Source of the DNA: Solanum dulcamara
Taxonomy: Eukaryota > Streptophyta > Magnoliopsida > Solanales > Solanaceae
Assembly (NCBI RefSeq): GCF_947179165.1
Contig: NC_077243.1
Coordinates: 9,637,001-9,701,000, forward strand
DNA length: 64,000 bases
Direction: 5' to 3'
Shown one piece after another: positions 24,986 through 37,100 of this stretch (positions are counted from its first letter, which is position 1; every line of letters begins with the position of its first letter). The position numbers and the translations under genes are program-made. A model generated the notes under the pieces. That model searched no databases. It had not been told where the DNA came from and saw nothing but the letters and a program-made list of their open reading frames with translations.

Positions 24986-25113
24986 GAGTGAAAGTCTAAT
25001 TAAACTAATAACACGGGTCCACTGTTATTTTCGGATTCACGCTAAATCCCATCTATTTTTTACAAGTGAACTTTTTATTTATTACGTTACTCTAACGAAC
25101 TTTAACTCTCACC

Positions 25114-25748
25114 TAAAGCTGGACATTCGATCGATTCAGTTTGATTTGTAAATTTCAATTCTGCTTTTCAGTTTTTGATTTATGAAAATGTTAATCCAAA
25201 TTAAACTAAAATAAATTTAGTTCAATTCAGTTTTTACAATTTTGATTTGGTTTATTTTAATTTGTGAGATTAGTTGAACAAATTCACTTCCTTCAGTTTT
25301 TCATATGAATTTTTCGAAAAATATATCACTACTAATATGTTTCAATCACAAAAATAAAAATGTAACACACAAACACCACTACAACTATTCATACAAGGAA
25401 AAGAGTAAAATAGACACAAGCAAAAACAAATTTTGTTCAAAATATATACAAAAAAATCTAGTGAATTGCAATGAGAATTTATATAAAAAGATCCAGTACA
25501 CACGCAACTCTCCTACAGGCTACAACCTGTGGCTTTAGGCAAGAGGATTCAGGCCTCTACTCTGGAGAGTATATAAATAAATTTTGATTTTTCGGTTAAC
25601 CAAATTATAATACCTAAAAATCAAAAACCAAACCAAATAACTGAATTTTTAAAATTTAAAACCAACCAAACCAAAAAATCAAACAAAAAATTTTAAAAAG
25701 TTCAATTCAGTCGATTTTTTCGATTTGAACCATAGTATGCCCAGCCCT
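25114..25748. mobile_element. Mutator-type MITE upstream of MOS1
   Basis: The flanks ACTCTCACC (25105-25113) and ACTCTTACC (25749-25757) form a 9-bp duplication with one mismatch. The ends pair imperfectly (AAAGCTGGACATTCG against AGGGCTGGGCATAC from the right). The interior is made of AACCAAACC/GGTTTGGTT-like tracts in opposite orientations in the two halves, so the whole can fold back. It lies about 100 bp beyond the inferred MOS1 transcription start. Confidence 0.75.
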
Positions 25749-25757
25749 ACTCTTACC

Positions 25758-26252
25758 CATCGCACATGATTCTCGATTGACGGATGGACGAAAACAAGTT
25801 TTCTTTTCTTAGATATTTTTATTTTTTTCATTGCGCATGAAAGTATGAATTTGAATGATTTAGCTATTAAATCACAAAATAAATATATTTATTTTTATTA
25901 AAATCTAAGTATTTACTTGATCTAAAAAAAACTTAATTATTAATTTGTTGAATAAAATTTTAATATTATTAAAAAAAATATCGATAATTTTTATGGTTGC
26001 TTTATCCATAATCACCGATCACTGTCATTAATCACTTCTGCAAGAATAACACGCATTAGTGAACATGTTTTTATCAACAAAAAAAATTGTTTAGTAAATT
26101 TATATATTTTTCTAATATTTTGCCCTTTTTCCTATTAAAAGCCAATGTATTAAGTTAGCATAATTTTATCTGAGTTGTGTTTTCGATAAACAACGTAAGA
26201 ATAACACGCATGTTAATGTCAAATTTCTTTATCAAGGAAATTACAGAATTAA
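25758..26252. other. AT-rich spacer
   Basis: No coding or recognisable repeat signal was found between the MITE and the SOUL pseudogene. Confidence 0.5.
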
Positions 26253-28392
26253 TTAGACTTCCATGAAACCATGTAGTCCCACTAAGGAAATCCCAAATTT
26301 ACATAACATGAGCATGATAAGATGTGTACTCAAGCTTAGAGCTAGTTTCTCAGCTTCTTTAACAATGTTGCTATCTCTTGCAAATCCTGAAAACTTCCTA
26401 ACAGCAATGCAATGACTAGTCCATGGATCAGGTTGAAGGTTCAGCTCCAGAAGGGGAAGAGGTGGATCAGCCTGGAACTTATCAGGCAAGTAGAATTTAA
26501 CAAAGTATGCCGATGAGTGAAGAGGACCAGCTTCTGGGACAATGCTAGTCAAAACTGGCTTTGTCATACAGATACAAGAAAAGTTCAAATTTGCACCTTG
26601 GATGAATTGAAACAATCTGTACGACAATGAGTGAACATAGTAAGCTTTCAATTCATCTGGACATGAACTCTGCTTATACCAAAGCCAGTCCCAAATTCAG
26701 ATAAAGTAGGGTAGCTGCAGCAGGTCGTTGGACAATATAAAAATAGTGAAATTTCTCTGAATACCATATTCGTGCCTACGCATTCACCAAGACACACGCA
26801 ACCTGAATCAATACAAAGGATTTATACGGCTGATCCAAATCAATTGAGCTTGAGGCTTAGTTGATTGATTTATATATTGGACAAGAGACATGGAAAGTTT
26901 CTCGTGCATTGGTTTGTTAAACTGTATTTGTTCGTGTTTGCAAACAAAATTCAGTTATGTGTTTTACTAAAAGAACGTCTCCAATCTTCATACACCATTA
27001 GAAGAGCCCGAAACTACCTCTGCTAGCATTTACTATAAGCCTGCATAAATGGTAAACCGGGAGCAGGTTCTGTTTAACACATAACATTAAGCAACTGGTT
27101 CAGAGTGACACATCCGACAAACAGGCTTTACATGACCAACCATCTAGAGTCTCCACCAAAGACCTCCATAATTCAAGTCCCAGCCTCGTACAAAACTATA
27201 TGACTAGACAGACCCTTGATAAATCTCCAACTGTCAGAACTACAATTCCGTTATTGTTATAGACAAGATTGAATAGCTGTAGCAGGCCGATTGGTTCAAG
27301 AAACAGAAAAAAGAGCATAGCACATGTTTGACAGTGTGTTTAAAAGAGAATCTAAGAGTCAAATCAACATTAAAAAACTTAGTAGTCTATAAAGGTGTCC
27401 ACTACCTCTCTTATACTAAAACTCTTTCAGCATATTAGATCTAAGCATGATTCTTTGTCTGATAACTGTAGTGTTTGAGCCAGTTGTGTCCGGAACTACT
27501 ACCTCCCATTCGAGTCGGTGTCTAGATCAATTTGTGCACACCTCAACTAATTCCACGGATACCTCCTAACTCCCACCAATACATATAACACATATTCCAG
27601 GTAACTCAATCAATCAAAGTTTGAACTATGAGACTAGTGTTTTTGCTTCCACCAACCCTAAACCAAAGTGCCTATGACTTTGTTTCTCAGGCAACAGAAA
27701 GATCCTGAATTTGAGACTTGACTTAAACATGAGACTTGATGATTCTCAATCGAATACATTGACCACCAGACCGCACGCTGGGAGGTGCTAGACCTATGCT
27801 TTATACTGACATAAAAATGTATTCTTGATTAGATATTTTCGTTTCTATACATGCAAAGTCCACATAAATTGTTTTTATATCAGCTTATTTATTACGGAAG
27901 TGCAAGTCCATAAGAAAAATGGGGGTCATAACTTAAGAAAAGCTTATAAGTTTAGAGATCAAATTGAGGATTATACAAGAGAAATAAAAGGGGATAGACT
28001 GTTGATCACCAATAAGTTAGCTCGAAAATCGAAGCTGCAAAAAACCCATCAACTCTAGTTTCGAAAATCCAAGAAACGCTATATATCCTAATGGATAACT
28101 CGAATCATTGTAACCAGAAAAGAAAAAGAAGTACCCTTCAGTAAAGAAAATGAAAAAAATGAGGAAAATGGTACCTGTGAAAACCATTTCTAGTGGCTTT
28201 TTCGAAGGAGATTTGGTTGACGGGTGCGGCCATACATACTGACTCCCTGTAATGTCTGATTTCAAAATCTGATTCTGAGTGCACTACTTTGTACTGTGGC
28301 TATTCGATTGCTTTGCACAATTTTGTTTAACACACAATAGTTATCACCAAAAGGATTACTATTAAAGCATTCTTCAAGCTTGACATTGCCAT
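26253..28392 (-). pseudogene. SOUL/HBP haem-binding protein pseudogene, 2 exons
   Basis: Exon 1 (28175-28392) starts with a signal-peptide-like MAMSSLKNALIVILLVIT and continues in the same frame into SOUL sequence (YKVVHSESDFEIRHYRES, ISFEKATRNGFHR). It carries TAA at 28327-28329 (codon 22) and TAG at 28300-28302 (codon 31). Exon 2 (26253-26616) joins in phase through CACAG|ATTG and continues LFQFIQGANLNFS, TSIVPEAGPLHSSAYFV and AVRKFSGFARDSNIVKEAEK. The usual C-terminal segment is missing; after KLALSLST the frame reads unrelated residues to a stop, so a deletion is likely. Intact SOUL proteins of this type are secreted or vacuolar and bind tetrapyrroles. The good preservation of the rest suggests recent inactivation. 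It is a full-length intron-containing copy, not a retrocopy. Confidence 0.85.
27478..27797 (-). mobile_element. Diverged SolS-like SINE in the pseudogene intron
   Basis: On the minus strand, a head with GTGCGGTCTGGTGGTCAATG is followed by a body that includes GTGGAATTAGTTGAGGTGTGC. That body segment is shared with the SINE at 36869-37239. It is more mutated than that copy, and its boundaries are approximate. Confidence 0.6.
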
Positions 28393-29542
28393 CTCACAAC
28401 TGAGCTTTCCTTTCAACAGTGACGAACTGATACTATTTATGACTTGTTTGAGGCAACTTCACTAACACCACCCCCTAATTAGAGTTTAATTGCGAAGCAC
28501 TTGGGCTTCACAACTTGTGAATTTATGATTTAGTCCCTAAAAGTTTTATATTTCCTCATTATTCTACTGCAATTTTCATCAAGCAGTATCTTCGTGCACT
28601 TTGATCCGTGAAATGATTATTTTTACACAATTTGTGTGTCTTCATGCAATTATTAGAAAAACAGTGAACCATACGATTTATTTAATTTGTACTTCATTTA
28701 TGTCAATTTAAGTATTTTACTGCATTTTGTTTTGTTCTTTTATGTAATAAAAACAAGGGAAAAGTAGTTTTGGAAGATAACTTCTCAAACAATATTGTAC
28801 ACCATTTTGTTTCACAAAGGAGCACCATCTCTAGATGGCCTTGAGAGGAAAGATGAAGATTGCCTTCTCATCAGAAAATGAACTATATTGTCTATATTCT
28901 CATTTCTCAAACCTTAGGGAGTGATATGACATTCTGAAGTTCCAGTGAAGAACTAGACAATTTGGAGTCAAGCCAAAGCATATGGAGTAAAAACAACAGA
29001 GTTGCTCTGAGAGAGAGAGAATAGTTTTGCTTAGTTGCAAATGAAACAAACAAGTACCTTGCCTTAAGATGTCATTGCAGTAATCTTTTTCCCTAACAAT
29101 AACCGAGAAATTCGGTGTTTACAACTTTCAAACTCAGTGGATAATGGACTCTCCCCTCTACCCTTCTCATAACAGGATTCGAACGGGTGACATGGGTCTA
29201 CCACACATCTTGCCCTGTACAAGCTTTAGCTTGAAAAGAGCCTTGGGGGAGCATCATCACAGTAACTTTTTATTGTATATGAATCAAAACCAAGTATACA
29301 TTGTATGAGCTTTTTTTGATACATCATTGATGTTGTAGTTGATCCTAACTCTAACACAGGGCTTTAGGAAAGATTGTCTCCCGTTCATGCAAATTTGAAA
29401 CGTCTAGAATACGATTTCATTAGCCCTTTCCAACATTGAGCTTGTCAATGTTATCTTCGTCAAAGCTTCTATGTATCATGTACCAGTCGTTTCTATTTTT
29501 CCCCGTATATCAAAGCATTGGTGTAACAAGTGCTCCTTGTCT
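28393..29542. other. Spacer and 3' flank of the CRAL-TRIO gene
   Basis: No coding signal. The stretch nearest 29543 should be the 3'UTR of the CRAL-TRIO gene. Confidence 0.4.
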
Positions 29543-32500
29543 TCATTTTCTAAAGCTAGCTGGGAGTGTGTCCTCTGTAAAATACTCCTCCCTGACCTCC
29601 TTCGCCGAGCAAAATCTCACCTTTGAAATTTCAAATACAAGTGTAAGACGATAACATATCAAAGCAGCTGAAACAATATATGGAGTAACTATTTTTGTTC
29701 AGTCAAGATAAAATGAATATTATGTAATCAGAATTTGAGACAGCCACTTCTTATGTTGTCCAATATATTAACGGCAAAGAATAAAAGGTTTGAATGACAT
29801 AAATAACTAATCATGGAATGAAAGTTACGAGAAACTGAAGACTATTGCATCAAAGGGGCCAAATCATATGGATATTTCATGCTTGCTTTAGCCTAGAGGC
29901 TCACTGTATAATGAGTAAAAGCAGACATAAAAAGTGAGGTTACAGGCAGTAAATATACTATCTCAGTGTGTCTGTCTAAAAACATGCATTAGTAGCAACC
30001 ATGAAGAGCTGATTCAAAGGGGAAATAACTTCAAGACCTTGTCTAATTCTTGAAATAAAATCAAAATGAACTATGTTTACTATAAAGTGAGAATATAAGT
30101 CGAGCTATTAAATATACGATTTATAACTAAAACAGAAACAATATATATGAGAAGTCAGCAAAGAATTAACTCCCTAATTAATAAAGCATGGAAATTCTTA
30201 CCAATGACGAGTATTGCTTGAGCATGGGTTTGACAAGCTGCCATAGTGGTTTGAACACAAAAGGAGCGTCAACAAAAAGAACCTGACTCAATCGTCTTGG
30301 ATAATAGTAGTAGAACACATCAAACTGCGCCAGAATGAATAATAGGAACTCAGCATGCAATTTTAAACTGTTCAAGATTCTGATGAAAAATGCTAAATGC
30401 AATATACTGAAATACAAGTAAACACCAAGAGCAACACCATTAAGTTTCTGAAGCATAATTTTTCATGATGTATCAGCATCATGAAAGTTGAGTTTTGCTT
30501 GACAAAGGTGATACAACAAGTATTATATCAGCATAGTTTAGCCACAAAGAAAAAAGAGAAAGAAGATAGAAAACTTTACGACTTAAATCATCCTAAACTA
30601 AGACAAGGAGAGATAAACCATGCAAAAAATGTAAAAGAGCAACTACAAAGGACATTACCAAAAAAGTAAGGAACTTAAGATCTGCATTCTCTGTTCCAAA
30701 CCCTCTCAGATCAAATATACCAAGTATATCTTGTTTGCCAGCGGGAAGTCTGCTCAATGCCTTCTCAATTAGAAAGACGCATAACTTCTCATCTTCATCA
30801 GGATCCTGCTTCTGTGGCACCAAATTTTAGTGTAGAGACTAAAACAGCTAAACAGCATCTACAGGGTAAAAACTTTGTTTCATTAGAAATCTCCAGTTCC
30901 CAACATTCTATTGCTTTTCCACCCAAAATCGCAAGTTTGGAGGAACACTTTCATTCTCCTTAAGAAATTATAATAGATTGATAAGTTTTATATATCCAAT
31001 TAGTACAATTGGAAGCATTCCGAAAAATAGTACTTCAACAAATATAAAGAATAAGATCTAGCTAAGGGTCAAAATTCGGAAGTTTCATGATAGCAAAATC
31101 CACTCATGCATGAAATAACTAGGAGAAAGTACAAATGCATGTTTCATTATTTACATCAGTAACACTTCAATTTCACTCACGTTAGCTTAAAAAATAAAAC
31201 AAAATCTTCAAGCTTTTACTTAAACAATGGAATCAGGCGCATATGACTTAAAGAAATTCTGATCATTCAAAATAGAGGTGGGTTCAAAGTTTGGTTCTCT
31301 GAATGAAAAGCAAATGGTACATCCTTCTGGTGTTACTAAACTAGTTTTAAGATAAGCTGGGTCTCATTGTTACCTGAGGAAAATGCTTTGATGCGTCCAC
31401 TATCAAGACTGGTCTTCCGTTGACATCAAAATTGTCATGCACATAAGCTTTTCCAGTTTCAGCACTACTTTTAACTGATTCTTCTGACAAGTCTGATACA
31501 CCAAATTCATGACGCCATCTCTGAAAGTTTGGGAGATAACACCATTGTAAGTGTCCTTTCTTACTCTTGAAGCTTACAGTAACTATTACATTGCAAATAT
31601 CCAACTCAGATGCAGCTTGTAAGTAAATTTCATGACAATTGAAATGAAGGATTGACACAGCGAAACAAGTCAACTGGCAGGAAAGAGGAACAATATCCAA
31701 TTCTTTTCATAACCATGAGGTAATGAAATGTTTGCAGTAATCTTAGGCTCTTGGCAATTCAGTGTCCTATGTTTTATAAAGCCACTTCATGAGAACTGGA
31801 TTAAATTATTTTGACACAGTGCGAACAAGTCAATAAAAGGCAGAGGAATCCATTCTAGAAACAAGTCAGAGTGTGGCAGTCAAATTAATGTGATGATTCT
31901 AGAAACATAAACAATATAATTACAATGGCTTTATGCAGCTTAGAAACAGCATCATCAACTGAGAATTTTCGATCCTTCAGGAACCACAGAATCATCTCCT
32001 CATCATCTCTTCCATTTCTTCCTACTGGGAGATCTGTATATTCCCTTTCAAGTCTCTCCTTTACATCCAGCACTAACTGCAACGCACAAATATGGCACCA
32101 TCAGATTTTATCACAGCATTGTTTGTGTGAGAAGTGCATATATGGTCGGTCTCATGAGATGGAATTTAGCAAACAGTTTGTCTAGTATTTCACTAAGAGC
32201 TTTTATTCCATATTCCCATCAAATTCGGTAGATCATAATCTGAGTTTCCCAAATCTCCTTGAACTGTGTTGTGGGGAATTCATAATGTTCCATGGAGTCA
32301 CTTAACATTTCTATCGTTTGGATACACAGACAGAATGACCTCATGGATTGAATCTACTTAAATTCAATCTTCCACAAATTTCATGAAAAAGAACAGTTCC
32401 AAGACGAGACTATATCAAAAGCTTTCGAAGACAATAGAAAACTGAAAATAATTGCATAGAAATCAATCACTTCAGTTAGAAGCTGAGAATAAGATGGAAC

Positions 32501-32867
32501 AATAAAAGCAAGATCTGTCCCGCAAGCACTCAAGCAGAGCTAACAATTTTCAGTAGATAGTTAATTGAAGAAGTAACACAAAATGTATGTAGTCCAAACA
32601 ATCACTCCTTTCTAGTATTCAAGAGCTGCAAAAACCTAAAGACATTTCTGTTCTAGACATTTCATCAATAGATGTCTAATTTTAAGCACAAATTCCTGAA
32701 TTTTTAAACAGAATAATAATATAAAGAAGTACCTTTTGAGATTTGTGAGGGTCCATAGTGAGGCAATTCCGAATACGTAAGGTGCTATATCCAGTGGCAA
32801 CAAGCGGAGTAGCTTTGATAAGATGGCGACCTAGTAATGGAGGTCTAAGAACCAACTGGAATGCCAT
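29543..32867 (-). CDS. Sec14-like CRAL-TRIO protein, 6 exons
   Basis: The CDS joins 32733-32867, 31924-32076, 31374-31520, 30659-30811, 30202-30324 and 29543-29620, giving 262 residues. Every exon is a multiple of three, so all introns are phase 0. Residues 1-45 ([20 protein letters not shown]...) look like an organellar transit peptide. About 46-100 is a short CRAL-TRIO_N-like helical part ([20 protein letters not shown]). About 115-250 is the lipid-binding fold ([51 protein letters not shown]). The tail ends [15 protein letters not shown]. From memory it is closest to Arabidopsis At5g63060. Sec14-type proteins exchange or present phosphatidylinositol and other lipids; the ligand here is unknown. 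I chose the ATG at 32867 because it opens the transit-like stretch; an in-frame ATG at 32948 is an alternative. Confidence 0.85.
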
Positions 32868-32973
32868 TCCCCCTTCTGTAGAGAGAACAACATTGAAAGA
32901 GAAATGTGATAACTGATATGTATGATGGCAGTATTCTGGCTCACACATCTTTTCAATTTTGTTTTGCTTTAGT

Positions 32974-33349
32974 ACGCGTTTGGATAATACATGCTATTTT
33001 GCCATAACTTTTTATTTTATATAAAAAATCACTTTAAATTTTGCAAGAAAAATTCATCTTCGGAGTTAGAAGATTGTTGGTACCATGTAAAAAATTACAT
33101 TAAAGAATAGTTGATTAGTTATGTGTATTTGAAAGTTTGTAATTATTAATATTTATTTATTAAAGTAATGGAGAACACCTTAGAATGTCTCTATATTAAT
33201 AAGATTGTGTAAGAATTTGATTTTAAAAAAATAAATAAATTAGTTTTCACAATTGGTGAATTTTTCATATTTATGAGAAAAAAATTCAAGTTGTGTGGTC
33301 AAACAAAAACTTCAAATCAATTTGATTTTAAATTATGTCCAAACACGGC
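32974..33349. mobile_element. MITE-like element in the CRAL-TRIO gene promoter
   Basis: The ends ACGCGTTTGGATAATAC and, read from the right, GGCCGTGTTTGGACATAATT form imperfect inverted repeats around AT-rich non-coding DNA with mirrored AAAAATTCAHNTT-like motifs. It ends about 105 bp upstream of the chosen start codon. The target duplication is unclear. Confidence 0.5.
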
Positions 33350-34141
33350 CAAAGGCATACCACCTCTATTACTCTCTCTTGTTTAATTTATCTTTTAAAA
33401 AAAATATCATAGCATCTTTCCATGTTAAGAAAATATTTAATTATACTTTTCATGAGATGATTTATAATAATACAGAATGAATACTCATAAAACTTAGTAA
33501 TCTTCTTGTTTGAATGACCGGAAGGAAAAGGAAAAGTGGCGAGTAAGAATCAAACTTTGCACCTCTTAGCTCAAGTAACTGACTATCCTACTTTTTTTTC
33601 TCTCCTCAAAGTAGTGTTTATTGTCCACAAATTTGAAAATGTGCTAAAAATAGGAGGTGCAAAAAAATTCTTAATTAATATGATAAGCGTCCTTCACAAA
33701 AGAATCATCGACAACTCCAAAAAGCATTCTCCAGACTTTTATAGGGTGCTTCAGAACAATAATAGGAATAAATATGTTTAGTATCACTAAGGCAGGAGTT
33801 CCATTAACAAAAAAACTAAACAAATAACTTGCAGCTGAAACATAGTTGGGAAATGAAGAAGATGCCTCTTAAATATCTAATGCTAGAGTACAACTGAAGC
33901 CACAAAATTCCTCTTTTCTTTCATTTATCTTGTAAAAACAACCTGCTCATAACCGTTACATGAATGTAATACACTCTAGTGTATTTGATAATCCTATGCT
34001 AGATCCTTCTGAAATCAATCACTTTACAATATGGAAAATGATCCAAGACACAACATGCCCTTCTGCACAAATATTCCAGAGGGGCAAAGAAACTCAGCTT
34101 GCAGGTGTATCTGAGGTCATCTTTGCGTAAAAATGGTTTGG
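33350..34141. other. Spacer and 3' flank of CstF-64
   Basis: No credible gene. Sequence adjoining 34142 should be the CstF-64 3'UTR. A short open frame at 33536-33781 has no recognisable feature. Confidence 0.4.
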
Positions 34142-37100
34142 CTATGTTGGCTGCCGAAGCATCTGTTGGAGCTGAATCACCTGCTGCTGCTGATCTGGTG
34201 GAAGTGAACTTAATTGTTCAGGAGTGAGACTCAGTACTTGTTGCAGCAAGGCAGACTCAACGTCTGAGGGAAGCTCCGCCTGTTGAAAGAGAAGAACATC
34301 ATCTTAATAGAGTAACTAAAATTACCATATTATAGCTACATCCTGCATGATTCTAAATATAGTAACACAGTTGCTTCTATGAAGAAATAAATAAATAAAA
34401 GCATTTGACATATTCATATCCAGGATTGTACAAGACTGCATTGGAAGTACTAGTTAGGCAATCTTTCAAATCAATATATCAAGCAAGAAGACAAATGGGG
34501 GTAGAAGCATCTAAATTCATTTTTCATTTGCAATTGATCTAAGTGTCTTCAATTGATTAAAAAAAAACGCAACAATCTAAAATTACCTGACTAGCTTGTT
34601 TATCAGGGTTTGACGTTTCTGCTGCAACTGAAATTTGAATTGAGGGTCCTGACTGGGGCATAGATACACTCGCATCAGGCAAGGCATAACTAATTCCATC
34701 ATTTAGCCTTGTCATTTTTGATGGCCGACTCAGAAGATCTAGATTGTTAGCTGCCCCCCTCTTCTCCTCAGGTAAACCTGAAGAGTAAGCTGGTCTGGTA
34801 ATCAAAGATGAACTATTAGGAGCCTGTGGTCGTCGAGAGTCTTTATTTGTATTATCCAAGACCCCAGAAGCTGCTGAAGGGTTTCCCTGTTACCAAAAAA
34901 ACAAACAGAATTATACAAGATCACATTGATTACCCTTTGGAAGTGACATGGTATAACATCACTGTAAGTATACTGTTTCATATAGCAACTATCCTACGTA
35001 ATTCCTATTTTCATTGTGTTTGGGAGTCATACAAGTAAGCTCTCTTCCTTCCAAAAGTAAATTTATTAATAACTTACTCAACCAGTCGAGCACGACAATC
35101 ATCCAAAGTAAGTTATACAGACCTTAAGTCATTTTCAAACTAAGGCTTCCATAGATTTTATATTTCACCATCACTGCTCTTTTATTTGCAGTAATAGACT
35201 AACAGTCAAGAAAAATAGGCACCTGAAAACCTTGTTCCAATAATGGGGGACGCATTGATGGAGGAGGAGGATAGCTTGTATTTGCTGTCCCCAGCTGATT
35301 ATTATATGTAAAATTCGTAGACGCAACTGGCCCAGCTTGTTGTAAGAAAGAAGGCTGCATTTGCTGCTTTATAGCAGAGGAAGTTCCCACCTGAACTGGT
35401 GGGTTAATTGAAACATTGACCTGGGGTTGCATTGATTGAAGGATTCTAGAAGGCGTGGGCAACAGACTCTGCAAAACTTGGTTCTGCCCTGGTTGCGCTG
35501 GTTGAATCTGAGGCCGTGCCTGGGGGAGTAAACTAGGGGGAAGTGGGGGTAACCCAGGAAGAGACTGAGTTGCTAGTTGTTGACTTCGCTGACTATCTAG
35601 CAACAATGGCTGCATCTGAGGTACAGCAGACTGCCGAATATTTGGGGTCTGCAACTGCACATTTCAAAAATGATTAGGTGTTGCTCTTGGACAAACTGAT
35701 GCCTCAAAAACAACTAAAACAGCAGTAGAATGTCCCCAAGAAAAGGAAGAAAACAGCGTGCGCACATTTATATACTGATTTCAAATAAAATCAAGAAATA
35801 GGCAAGAATTATAGAAAGAGTCCTTAACCTGACTCTGATACCAAAATGATGGGAATCAAACTCAAAAGAACAATAAAGTAAAGGAAATTAGGAAAGCAGT
35901 AGGAATTTCGAATAGACAACTTGACAGCTTTTATATATATATATATATATATATGAAGAGAGAGAGAGAGAGTGATATAAAAATTAAATATGGAGCCAGT
36001 GAACGAACCATTGATTGAGTTACCATTCCCAGTATTAGCTGTGCCTGCATTGGCAGACAAATACAAACTTGTAAGCGTGTGATTTCAGTAATCATGCAAT
36101 GTAAAAAGAAGCAACAGTGCTATTCTGAAACTCACAACTAGTAATATGACCCCCTTCACGTGCAATAAGGCATGCTAGCACTCCAGAAAAGAAAAACGGC
36201 TATGCAATTTGCAATGCAGGAAAACATCTAAAACATTAAGCATACAGCACAGGTGTTCAGGGAAAAGCAAAGGTCATTCCTGTGATGATACTGCGAGCTA
36301 TCCACAGTACAAGAAAAAATCATAGCAGCAGTATCTTCATTTGTTATTTATATATGTCACCTGTAAGAAAAATGTAAGTATTTCCCTTTCTTTATTTCAC
36401 TTATTATAGTGAAATTATACAGAAAATGCATGTCCAAAATATGGGCTTTCTACTCTGCATCTCAGGATGATAAAAATTGACACTCAGATCAATTAAAACC
36501 AAATGTTTGATGTCACTCTTAACAGATTTCTAGATAATGACTGTTAAGTCAGAAGGGGCAGCCCGGTTCACTAAGCTCCCGCTATGCGCAGGGTCCAGAA
36601 AAGGGCCCGACCACAAGGCTCAATAGATAATGACTGTAAATTCTGCCCAAAAAACATTAACAGGTGCCAGTGCGAAAGTCAGCTAAGTAACATATATCTC
36701 TGATGGTTATCTGTTGTATCTTATCTACAAAAAAATATATAAGTGCTAAAAGTATGAAATGATAACTGGGCAAGAAGTGAGCAATGGCAAGGAACCCACT
36801 TTGTCACAATCCTCCCCCTACAAGGACAATGCCAGCATGTGGTCCCTTGAGGATTATCCTAAGCATTTATTTTTATGATTATGGTGTCCCGGCCAGCTCG
36901 TGCACACCTCTACTAATTCCACCAGGTACCTGCTACCTCCCACCAACACAGGTACCAGATAACTCTATCCATCAAGGCTTGGACAAATGGAAAGAAATCA
37001 CTAGTGTTTTGTCTCCGTTGGGATTTAAACTATGGTGTCCGGGCCAGCTCATGCACACCTCTACTAATTCCACCAAGTACCTGCTACCTCCCACCAACAC

